IMG/VR virus record: IMGVR_UViG_3300042383_000523
Location: 41,757-105,756 of that record
DNA: 64,000 nucleotides
Reading direction: 5' to 3' (one strand)
From: a virus
In this document: positions 14,459-22,619 of the stretch, one piece after another
Layout: the number at the start of each line of letters is the position of its first letter
Position numbering within the stretch: position 1 is the first letter of the stretch
Made by a program: the position numbers and the translations under genes
The notes under the pieces: model-generated
What the model was told of the DNA's origin: nothing
The model's input: only the letters and a program-made list of their open reading frames with translations
The model's database searches: none

Positions 14459-14661
14459 TGACATTAAGAGAAGCCCATTTAAACGAAATAGATGTACTAA
14501 ACACCCTATGGTGGATGTTGAGTAATCAAAAAATTAATCTAGGTGATGTAAAATTTCATGCCCAAAGTTTGGATCTTGAAATAGAATTTATTACATTTGA
14601 AGGATATAGATTTACAAATAAAGATAAAACAATTATTTATTCTTATGGCAGACAACAATAG
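14458..14661 (+). CDS. Hypothetical protein (67 aa)
   Basis: 67 residues coupled to queE (TAATG) and overlapping folE by 17 nt. No motif recognised. Confidence 0.6.
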   Translation: MTLREAHLNEIDVLNTLWWMLSNQKINLGDVKFHAQSLDLEIEFITFEGYRFTNKDKTIIYSYGRQQ

Positions 14662-15343
14662 AAAGAAAATCCACAACGATTTAGAAGTGGTACAAGTAGG
14701 TTTTGCAAATGGTGTTGCACCTGGTTTTCCTTTAACTGATCTTCAAAAACAGCATATGATTGAAGAGGCAACTGAAGCATACGGCCAGTTTTTAACAGCA
14801 TTAGGTTGTGATTGGAAAAATGATCCAAACAGTTCTGATACACCAAGACGTGTAGCTAAAGCATACGTTAATGATTTATGGAAAGGTAGATACACAGAAA
14901 TGTCTGAAATTACTTCATTCCCATCAGACGGTTATGATGGTATTATAATTGAAAGAAACATTCCATTAACTTCAATGTGTTCACATCACCATCAAACAAT
15001 TGGAGGAGTAGTTCATATTGGTTATATAGCTGGAGAACATGGTCAAGTAATTGGTTTATCTAAACTAAACAGAATTGTTGAATTATTTGGTCGTAGAGGA
15101 GCTATTCAAGAACAATTAACATCAGCTATTCATAACGCTGTAAATAAGATTACTGAAGGTAATTTAGGTGTTATTGTTACTATAGTTGGAACTCATAACT
15201 GTGTATCTTGTAGAGGTGTTAAACACCAAGGGGCAGCAATGGTTACTACTAAAGCATCAGGTGCTTTTAGAGATGATACTAATAATGCTCGTAAAGAGTT
15301 CTTTGATTCATTAAAGATTAATAACGGTGGACATAATATCTAA
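14645..15343 (+). CDS. folE: GTP cyclohydrolase I (FolE)
   Basis: 232 residues from the internal ATG at 14645. A longer in-frame start at 14597 would lie deep in the previous gene, so I prefer 14645. The GTP cyclohydrolase I signature is present: TSMCSHHHQTIGG with C112 and H114/H115 for zinc, then GLSKLNRIVELFGRRGAIQEQLT and the late CVSCRGVKHQGA. It makes dihydroneopterin triphosphate from GTP, feeding QueD. Confidence 0.93.
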   Translation: MADNNRKKIHNDLEVVQVGFANGVAPGFPLTDLQKQHMIEEATEAYGQFLTALGCDWKNDPNSSDTPRRVAKAYVNDLWKGRYTEMSEITSFPSDGYDGIIIERNIPLTSMCSHHHQTIGGVVHIGYIAGEHGQVIGLSKLNRIVELFGRRGAIQEQLTSAIHNAVNKITEGNLGVIVTIVGTHNCVSCRGVKHQGAAMVTTKASGAFRDDTNNARKEFFDSLKINNGGHNI

Positions 15344-15346
15344 AAA

Positions 15347-15748
15347 ATGGCTTTAAAAATAGGAAATAAAATTTACTTAAGTTGGGATGATATATCCCAA
15401 CTAGTAGACACATTATGTGAAAAAATTATTACTGAACAACCTAACATTGATTCAGTATTTGGTTTAAAACGTGGTGGACTTATACCTGCGGTAATGGTAT
15501 CACATAAATTAGGTTTACCTTGGTCTGACGTAATGTTACCTAATACTTTAGTAATAGATGACATTTGTGACACAGGAATAACATTAAAAAATACAATTGG
15601 TGTTTACTCAGCAGTACTTCATCATAAACCACATACTTCCTGTTATACACCTAATATTTATGCACAAATACATGAAGGTAATGAATGGATTATTTATCCA
15701 TGGGAGCGTAAAGACTCAGAACAAATACAAGATTATTTAAAAAAATAA
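15347..15748 (+). CDS. Purine-type phosphoribosyltransferase
   Basis: 133 residues of the type I phosphoribosyltransferase fold. The PRPP-binding motif LVIDDICDTGITL lies near 67-79, with a GLKRGGLIPAVMVSHKLG strand-loop upstream like Gpt/xanthine-guanine enzymes. It would attach ribose phosphate to a free base. Next to folE/queE it may salvage guanine or act on a deazaguanine base; that is inference. Confidence 0.85.
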   Translation: MALKIGNKIYLSWDDISQLVDTLCEKIITEQPNIDSVFGLKRGGLIPAVMVSHKLGLPWSDVMLPNTLVIDDICDTGITLKNTIGVYSAVLHHKPHTSCYTPNIYAQIHEGNEWIIYPWERKDSEQIQDYLKK

Positions 15749-15752
15749 AGTT

Positions 15753-16259
15753 ATGATAACAGAACCAAAAGTACCTTTTATAGATGAGGTAGAAGAATTT
15801 AACGCCGTAATGGGTAAACCAAACAGTTATGAACCAAACATACCCCAAAGAAAAGAATGGGAATTTGTATACAATTTCATCCTTGAAGAACTTGAAGAAT
15901 ATAGAGACGCTTGCGAAAGAGGAGACATCGTTGAGGTTTTGGACGCTCTTTGCGATATTACTTATGTTGCCACTGGGAACGGTACTATGTTACATGGCCT
16001 TAAGGATAAGATATGGCCAGCCTATCAAGAGGTTCAAGCGTCAAATTTATCTAAAGCTTGTAAAACAGAAGAAGAAGCTCAAGCAACGGTCGCTAAAAGA
16101 AGCATCGAACAAGATGAAGCATGTCATTACGAAAAAGTTGGAGAGTATTTTATTGTTTATAGAACAAGAGACAAAAAAGTAATGAAAAATGTAAATTACT
16201 TCCGTCCTAATTTAAGACAATTCTTTACTGAAGAAGACATTTACCAAAACAAAATTTAA
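15753..16259 (+). CDS. MazG-like nucleotide pyrophosphohydrolase
   Basis: 168 residues. The EELEEYRDA segment and EVLDALCDITYVATG give the ExxE...DxxD metal-binding pattern of all-alpha NTP pyrophosphatases (MazG/HisE type). A C-terminal extension of about 70 residues follows, as in phage nucleotide-hydrolase-like proteins. It likely hydrolyses (d)NTPs or alarmone-like nucleotides. Confidence 0.8.
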   Translation: MITEPKVPFIDEVEEFNAVMGKPNSYEPNIPQRKEWEFVYNFILEELEEYRDACERGDIVEVLDALCDITYVATGNGTMLHGLKDKIWPAYQEVQASNLSKACKTEEEAQATVAKRSIEQDEACHYEKVGEYFIVYRTRDKKVMKNVNYFRPNLRQFFTEEDIYQNKI

Positions 16260-16289
16260 CCAAACTATTAACATTTAAAACAAATTATT

Positions 16290-16607
16290 ATGAGTGGATT
16301 TGATATTATCATCCTAATTATTGCTATTGTAATTATAGCAGCGGTTGTAGGAGCCTTTGTTACAAACGAACAAAAATCCTTAAGTGAAATGACTAAAAAG
16401 TATTATGTAAATGAAGAACTAGGAGAAAAACCAAAAGAAAAATTCCAACCTAGAAAAGTTACTGTACAAACTCCATCACGTCAAGTAAATGAAGTTGTTA
16501 AAGAAGCAGTAGGTATTACAGAACCTGAAGTTAAAAAAGAAACAAAATCAGAATTTCCTATTGACAAACCAAAGAAAAAAAGAAAATATTATCCAAAGAA
16601 AAAATAA
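16290..16607 (+). CDS. Membrane-anchored hypothetical protein
   Basis: 105 residues. A single N-terminal membrane segment (about 4-26, rich in Ile/Val/Ala) is followed by a basic, probably disordered cytoplasmic tail ending in a Lys-rich stretch. Function unknown. Confidence 0.65.
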   Translation: MSGFDIIILIIAIVIIAAVVGAFVTNEQKSLSEMTKKYYVNEELGEKPKEKFQPRKVTVQTPSRQVNEVVKEAVGITEPEVKKETKSEFPIDKPKKKRKYYPKKK

Positions 16608-16621
16608 TATAAATCCTAGTT

Positions 16622-17899
16622 ATGTCTAAAAAAAAGGTTTCCGACGAAACTATATTCGTACAAATTGCTTCTTATAGAGATCCGGAATTGCTTCCTACTT
16701 TAGAAAGTTGTATATCTAATGCAAAATACCCAGAAAATTTACATTTCTGTATTGCTTGGCAACATTCTGAAGAAGATGAATGGGATACTTTAGACCAATA
16801 TAAAAATGATCCTCGTTTTAATATATTGGATATAAACTACAAAGATGCAAAAGGCGTATGTTGGGCTAGAAATAAACTTCAACGACAGTATAACGGAGAA
16901 AAATACACATTACAATTGGATTCTCATCACCGATTCGATAAGAATTGGGATGAGACTCTGATTAATATGTTAAAAGGTCTTCAAGTTAAAGGTCATAAAA
17001 AACCCTTATTAACTGCATATTTACCTGGATATTTCCCTAAAAATGATCCTGAAGGTAGAAATGTAGAAGTATGGCACACAAATTATGACAGATTTATGCC
17101 TGAAGGTCCTATATTTATTACTCCTGACTATGTACCAGATTGGAGAGAAATTAAAGAACCAATTCCTGCTAGGTTATACTCCGGACATTTTGCATTTACT
17201 TTAGGTAGCTTTGTACATGATGTACCACATGATCCTGATTTATATTTTCATGGAGAAGAAACATCAATAGCTGCTCGTGCTTATACTCATGGCTACGATT
17301 TGTTCCATCCTCATATTCCTGTTATATGGCATGAATACACTAGAGAAGGAAAACAACGCCATTGGGATGATCATCAATTTTCACCATTAGATAAACGTTC
17401 ATTTAAAAAATACCGAGCATTATTTGGTATAGATGGTGAAAGTAGAGAAGACTTTGATTTTGTAGGTTACGATTTAGGTACTGAACGTACTTTAGCTGAA
17501 TTTGAACGCTATATAGGTGTTGATTTTAAAGGTAAACGAGTTCACATTCATACATCTCAACATAAATTACTACCAGTACCTTATACAACTGAAGAAGATT
17601 GGGAAGCTAATATGACTCGACGTTTTAAATATTGTATTGATGTTTATAAAGGTTCACTTCTTGACGAAGACTATGACTGTTGGGTAATAGCATTTAAAGA
17701 TAAAGATGGAGTAGAAATTTATAGACAAGATGCAGACGCCGAAGAAATAAACCAAATTAAACTTGGAAACTCAGGACAATTTTACAATATTTGGAGAGAA
17801 TTTGACTGTATTGAATATCCAAAAACATGGTTACTGTGGCCTCACAGTCCATCTAAAGAGTGGAATCACGAAGTTATACAAAACGAAATACCTTATTAA
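16622..17899 (+). CDS. GT60-like (GlcNAc-type) glycosyltransferase
   Basis: 425 residues. It begins with IFVQIASYRDPELLPTLESC, the signature of the GlcNAc glycosyltransferase family (GT60-like). QLDSHHRFD near 98-106 supplies the DxH metal/nucleotide-sugar motif, and a second acidic site, HGEETSIAARAYTHGYDLFHP, lies near 214-234. It probably transfers a sugar from UDP-GlcNAc or a similar donor. The next gene is a diverged copy, so the pair arose by tandem duplication. Confidence 0.85.
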   Translation: MSKKKVSDETIFVQIASYRDPELLPTLESCISNAKYPENLHFCIAWQHSEEDEWDTLDQYKNDPRFNILDINYKDAKGVCWARNKLQRQYNGEKYTLQLDSHHRFDKNWDETLINMLKGLQVKGHKKPLLTAYLPGYFPKNDPEGRNVEVWHTNYDRFMPEGPIFITPDYVPDWREIKEPIPARLYSGHFAFTLGSFVHDVPHDPDLYFHGEETSIAARAYTHGYDLFHPHIPVIWHEYTREGKQRHWDDHQFSPLDKRSFKKYRALFGIDGESREDFDFVGYDLGTERTLAEFERYIGVDFKGKRVHIHTSQHKLLPVPYTTEEDWEANMTRRFKYCIDVYKGSLLDEDYDCWVIAFKDKDGVEIYRQDADAEEINQIKLGNSGQFYNIWREFDCIEYPKTWLLWPHSPSKEWNHEVIQNEIPY

Positions 17900-19185
17900 T
17901 GAAAAAAGCAGAAAAAAGAAAAATATTTCTCCACTTACCAGCGTATAGAGAACCAGAACTTATTCCAACAATACAATCTGCATTAAATAATGCAAAACAT
18001 CCTGAAAGATTAGTATTTGGTATATGTCGTCAATTTAATCCTGAAGATGGGTTTGATAATATTGATGAATATAGAAAAGATAAGCGTTTTAAAATTATTG
18101 ATATACCATACGAAGAAGCTAAAGGATTACCATATGCTCGTTATCAAATTAACACCTTGTTAACTAATGAAGAATACATATGTCAATTAGATTCTCACCA
18201 TAGGTTTGCACATCATTGGGATGTAACTTTAATTGAGATGCATGATCAATTAAAAGCTAAAGGACATAAAAAACCTATACTAGCTGCTTATTTACCCTAT
18301 TATAATCCGTTTAATGACCCTGCTGAGCGTACTATGGAACCATGGCAACAAACGTTTGCCTCGTTCTACCCACACGGAACAATATTCATTAGACCAGGAT
18401 TATTACACGGGTGGCAAGACATGGAAGAACCAGCACCCTCAAGATTCTTATCAGGACATTTTTGCTTTGCTGATAGTCATTGGGCTAAAACTGTTCTCCA
18501 TGATGCTGATATATATTTTAGTGGTGAAGAATTAAATTTAACTGTACGTTCATATACTCACGGTTATGATATGTTTCATCCACATAAATTAGTTGTATGG
18601 CATGCTACTATGAGAGAAGAACGTAGTGGTAAATTAGTGTGGGATGATCAGTCTAAACGTGGAGAAGATTGGTGGACTCAACAAAATGTAGCAAGAGCTA
18701 AAATTAGACAATTACTTCAAACAGAAGATAACGGATTTGATTTAACTGGTTATGATCTAGGTACTGAACGTACATTAAGAGAATATGAAAAATACGCTGG
18801 TATTCATTTTAAAAAACGTGCAGTACAAAAATATACATTAGAAAATCACTATCCTCCGAACCCGGTTATTGAAGATGACCAAGAATGGGAAAATTCATTT
18901 ATGTTTTCATTCTATCATCTATTACAATTTAATAAATCTACTTTCAAACATAATGATTATGACTTTTGGGTTGTAGCCTTTGATGATGAAAATGGAAACC
19001 AAATTTGGAGAGAAGATTATAATGAATATCAAATAAAACAAATCATAGAAACTCAAGGTGATTGGTATAATGAAGAAAAATTCTTCTTAACAGATAAAGT
19101 ACCATCAAAATGGGTTATATGGGCTCATAGTAAATCTCAAGAATGGGCAGAACGAATAGAAGGACCAATTAATTACGGAAATTAA
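17899..19185 (+). CDS. GT60-like glycosyltransferase, tandem paralogue
   Basis: 428 residues from the ATG at 17899, which overlaps the preceding TAA. It has the same family marks as its neighbour: FLHLPAYREPELIPTIQSAL, QLDSHHRFAHHWD, SGEELNLTVRSYTHGYDMFHPH. The C-terminal 90 residues also align with the 16622 protein (DYDFWVVAFDDENG). The two may add consecutive sugars. Confidence 0.85.
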   Translation: MKKAEKRKIFLHLPAYREPELIPTIQSALNNAKHPERLVFGICRQFNPEDGFDNIDEYRKDKRFKIIDIPYEEAKGLPYARYQINTLLTNEEYICQLDSHHRFAHHWDVTLIEMHDQLKAKGHKKPILAAYLPYYNPFNDPAERTMEPWQQTFASFYPHGTIFIRPGLLHGWQDMEEPAPSRFLSGHFCFADSHWAKTVLHDADIYFSGEELNLTVRSYTHGYDMFHPHKLVVWHATMREERSGKLVWDDQSKRGEDWWTQQNVARAKIRQLLQTEDNGFDLTGYDLGTERTLREYEKYAGIHFKKRAVQKYTLENHYPPNPVIEDDQEWENSFMFSFYHLLQFNKSTFKHNDYDFWVVAFDDENGNQIWREDYNEYQIKQIIETQGDWYNEEKFFLTDKVPSKWVIWAHSKSQEWAERIEGPINYGN

Positions 19186-19186
19186 T

Positions 19187-20116
19187 ATGTTACAAGTTTA
19201 TTTTTTAGAAACCCAATATGCTTATATGGGTTGGAGTGATGTTTTTTTAGAATTAGTAAATACTTTAAGAGAAGAATTTAATGCTGAAATTATACATAAA
19301 AAAGGAGGATATCTTTACATAGAAAAGTTTGATTATAACTTACCTGATTGTGAATTAGTAATATATGATGAAAAAAATGATATATTAAAAGCTATTACAT
19401 GGTCTGAAAGTCCAACAGATTTATTTAAAATATTTGAAAAACGTGGTAATAAAAATGATATATTATTACTTACTCAACAAGTTCATTGGTTACCTCCAAA
19501 CTATGATTTTTCAGTCCATACTTTTACAGTAAAACCAACAACGTTTTATACATTTACACCTCAAACTAACCATAACCATTTCTATAATTTAAGAAGATTT
19601 AAAGATTTTAACAGTTTAAAAGATCAATTATTTTGGTTATCTACAACTAGAAGAGAAGACCCATATAAACTATACGAATTAGGTCTATGCCCAGCACCTT
19701 TAGGAATGGGTAATCAACTTATGCCAATTGAAGATTATTTAAAACAAGCTATAGAATATAAAGTAGGACTTTCTATATCTAGTAATGCTGAACTATGCTA
19801 CAGAGATATAGAATACATGGCTGTAGGATTACCTATGTTACGATTAGAATATTTTACTCCATTGGACCCACCTTTAATTCCTGACTACCACTATATATCA
19901 GTACCTAGAAATAATTTTATATGCAATGCTAGACAAGATAGAATAGGAGGGGATGAATATATAGAAGCATATAAAAAACGATTCTTTGAAGTAAAAGATG
20001 ATAAAGAATTTTTAAATTTTATTACTAAAAATGCTAAAGAATATCATGATGCTTATTGTAGTCCTCAAAATAGAATTGTACATTTAATGGGTAGATTAGA
20101 ATTAAAAAATGAGTAG
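19187..20116 (+). CDS. Probable glycosyltransferase (GT-B-like)
   Basis: 309 residues directly after the GT60 pair. The segment VGLSISSNAELCYRDIEYMAVGLPMLRLEYF near 190-220 resembles the donor-site helix of GT-B enzymes, where an acidic residue binds the sugar nucleotide. The N-terminal half has no clear motif. Context supports glycan work. Confidence 0.6.
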   Translation: MLQVYFLETQYAYMGWSDVFLELVNTLREEFNAEIIHKKGGYLYIEKFDYNLPDCELVIYDEKNDILKAITWSESPTDLFKIFEKRGNKNDILLLTQQVHWLPPNYDFSVHTFTVKPTTFYTFTPQTNHNHFYNLRRFKDFNSLKDQLFWLSTTRREDPYKLYELGLCPAPLGMGNQLMPIEDYLKQAIEYKVGLSISSNAELCYRDIEYMAVGLPMLRLEYFTPLDPPLIPDYHYISVPRNNFICNARQDRIGGDEYIEAYKKRFFEVKDDKEFLNFITKNAKEYHDAYCSPQNRIVHLMGRLELKNE

Positions 20117-20918
20117 TATAATTTCTGAACCTTTGGTTATAGGATATACATGTTGTGGTCCTACTTTTAGAAAAAGTGTATATGATAAATTAAAAAATTA
20201 TTATTTTGATGATGATAATTTATTTTACTGTATTGTAACTGATGATAAGTCTTATTTTGAGAGTTTAGATAGAAAAAATTTAATAGTAAATGAATTAAAA
20301 GATTTTTATGATGAATTTCCTTCATTAGAAAAAAATGAATATTTTTTAGAAAGTATTGATGAACAAGAATATGCACAAAAGTTTATTCAAAACAATTATT
20401 TATTTTCATTTTCTACATATAGATTTAATGTATTACAAGCTATTAGATTAGATATAAAAAATGTAGCTATGCTTTGTGCTGATACTATTATTACATTTAA
20501 TGGTGTTAATGAAAATTTATTTCAAAACACTAACAGTATGTATAATGCCATATCATGGTGGTACAGTAATGCAGATGCTCCTTTAAGTGTTGGTTACATG
20601 GATATGAAACCTATAATTAGATTTTTAGAAAATAAGTACAATAAACCTATAGAAAGAAATTTATTAGTTTTAGATGAAGCAGCACGTTTATATATTCCTA
20701 ATACTTTAGATGATTTAAAAAAATTATTTAATGTATGGAATGAAGTAATTGAATTTCTATACGAAAATAAAAAAATAAACCAATATAAAGGTTCTTATGT
20801 TATTCATGATGAATATATTTTAGCTCCTATATATAATTTATTAGATATTAATTTAAAAAATATATCAAATTTATTTGATGTAAAGCATAATAAAGAAGTT
20901 GAACGATTTTGGATGTAA
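20109..20918 (+). CDS. Hypothetical protein in glycosylation island
   Basis: 269 residues, overlapping the previous gene by 8 nt. Very rich in Asn, Lys, Tyr and Ile. The NVAMLCADTIITFNG stretch could be the nucleotide-binding acidic strand of a GT-A fold. I do not recognise the family; context suggests a glycosyltransferase-like role. Confidence 0.55.
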   Translation: MSSIISEPLVIGYTCCGPTFRKSVYDKLKNYYFDDDNLFYCIVTDDKSYFESLDRKNLIVNELKDFYDEFPSLEKNEYFLESIDEQEYAQKFIQNNYLFSFSTYRFNVLQAIRLDIKNVAMLCADTIITFNGVNENLFQNTNSMYNAISWWYSNADAPLSVGYMDMKPIIRFLENKYNKPIERNLLVLDEAARLYIPNTLDDLKKLFNVWNEVIEFLYENKKINQYKGSYVIHDEYILAPIYNLLDINLKNISNLFDVKHNKEVERFWM

Positions 20919-20931
20919 ATAAAAACTAAAT

Positions 20932-22617
20932 ATGGCAAATATAAGCATACATGGCTCACATAATGGAGCTATAGTAATTGAAGATAAAGGAGAAATTTTA
21001 TGTGTTGTAGAATTTGAAAGATTTTTAAATTACAAAAATGTAGGATTAGCTCAATATAAAACTCCTAGATATATAATGATATGTCTAGAAGAAATTATGA
21101 AATGGGTTGAAAAAGAATACGGAATAACTGAATTTGAAAACTGCTATTTTTCATCTACAGACTTTGTAGGTGAAAACTTTATAGGAGAACACAGAATATA
21201 TCAAACAATACACAAAATTAAAGCCAAAAATTACATTCATGGGTTGCACCATGAATCACATGCTTGTGGTGTATTTTATCAGTCGCCATACGACGAAGCT
21301 TTAATATTTTCATTTGATGGTGGTGGTGATGATGGAGAATTTAATGTATATCATGCTACACGAGGAGAAGAAATCAAATTATTAGAACAAGTTAAAAATC
21401 CTGTAATGGGTGATCCTAATCTATACTATAATTTAGGATTTGCTTATATGGTCTTTGGTCAATACTTAAAAGACATCCAAATGGAAGGATTAGGAGATGG
21501 AAATTTAGTATGGCCGGGTAAAATAATGGGACTAGTTTCATATGGAAATTACAAACCAGAATGGTTAGAAGCATTTATAGAATTCTTTAAAAGCGACCCA
21601 GATGGAGGAAATGATGATTATGTTGAAAAAATAAATAAATTAGGAGAAAAAATTGAAGTAACATTCGATATTAATAATAGATTAGAAGGACAATTAGCAT
21701 ATGATGTTGCTGCAACTGCTCAACGTGCTTTTGAAGATTGCTTTTTAGAAGTAGCAAAACCATACTTTGAACAATACCCTGAACTACCAGTTTGTATAAC
21801 AGGAGGATGTGCTTTAAATATTATTCTAAATACACGTGTTAGAGAAGAATTTAATAAAGAAGTATTTGTAGGACCTAATCCTAATGATTGTGGTATTGCA
21901 ACTGGTTTAATGCTAAAACATTTAAAACCAGAAACGGCTTGTGATTTAACATATAAAGGATTACCTATTCTAGACCAAAATTTAATAGCTCAATTACTAC
22001 CAGAATACCCGAATGTTAAAAAATTAATGGAACAAGATGAAGAATTTCATCCTTACGAACAACATGATCCTTCTATATTAGTAGAAGATTTGATCAATGG
22101 AAAAATTATAGGGGTAGTAAAAAATCAATCAGAACATGGTCCTAGAGCATTGGGTAATAGAAGTATAATATGTAACCCTTCTATTGCTGAAATGAAAGAT
22201 ATATTGAACGATAAAGTAAAACATAGAGAATGGTATCGTCCATTTGCTCCTGTAGTACGTCAAGAAGATGTTTCAAAATATTTTGAATTTGAAGGCGAAT
22301 CAAGATGGATGTCCTTTTGTCCTAAAGTAAGACTAGAATGGAGAGATAGATTAGCAGCAATCACACATGTTGATGGTACTGCTAGAGTTCAAACCGTAAC
22401 TAGAGAACAAAATGAATTTCTATATGACTTGTTAACGGAATTTGAAAAGAAAACAGGAATAGGAGTGTTATTAAATACATCGTTTAATGTAAATGGTAAA
22501 CCTATTTTATCAACATACAAAGATGCATTTATTATATATAACAATACAGAATTAGATTGTCTCTTATTAGAAGATTACTACATCAGAAAAGAAATATTTC
22601 CTTCAAAACAAAAATAA
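20932..22617 (+). CDS. NodU/CmcH-type carbamoyltransferase
   Basis: 561 residues. The N-terminal ASKHA-type domain has HHESHACG near 105 (metal-binding His pair), FSFDGGGDDGEF near 125 and CITGGCALNIILN near 288. The C-terminal domain has NQSEHGPRALGNRSI and GVLLNTSFNVNGKPI. The family transfers carbamoyl from carbamoyl phosphate to sugar hydroxyls in Nod factors and antibiotics. Phage members have been proposed to decorate modified bases or glycans. Lying among glycosyltransferases, it probably carbamoylates a sugar. Confidence 0.92.
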   Translation: MANISIHGSHNGAIVIEDKGEILCVVEFERFLNYKNVGLAQYKTPRYIMICLEEIMKWVEKEYGITEFENCYFSSTDFVGENFIGEHRIYQTIHKIKAKNYIHGLHHESHACGVFYQSPYDEALIFSFDGGGDDGEFNVYHATRGEEIKLLEQVKNPVMGDPNLYYNLGFAYMVFGQYLKDIQMEGLGDGNLVWPGKIMGLVSYGNYKPEWLEAFIEFFKSDPDGGNDDYVEKINKLGEKIEVTFDINNRLEGQLAYDVAATAQRAFEDCFLEVAKPYFEQYPELPVCITGGCALNIILNTRVREEFNKEVFVGPNPNDCGIATGLMLKHLKPETACDLTYKGLPILDQNLIAQLLPEYPNVKKLMEQDEEFHPYEQHDPSILVEDLINGKIIGVVKNQSEHGPRALGNRSIICNPSIAEMKDILNDKVKHREWYRPFAPVVRQEDVSKYFEFEGESRWMSFCPKVRLEWRDRLAAITHVDGTARVQTVTREQNEFLYDLLTEFEKKTGIGVLLNTSFNVNGKPILSTYKDAFIIYNNTELDCLLLEDYYIRKEIFPSKQK

Positions 22618-22619
22618 TT

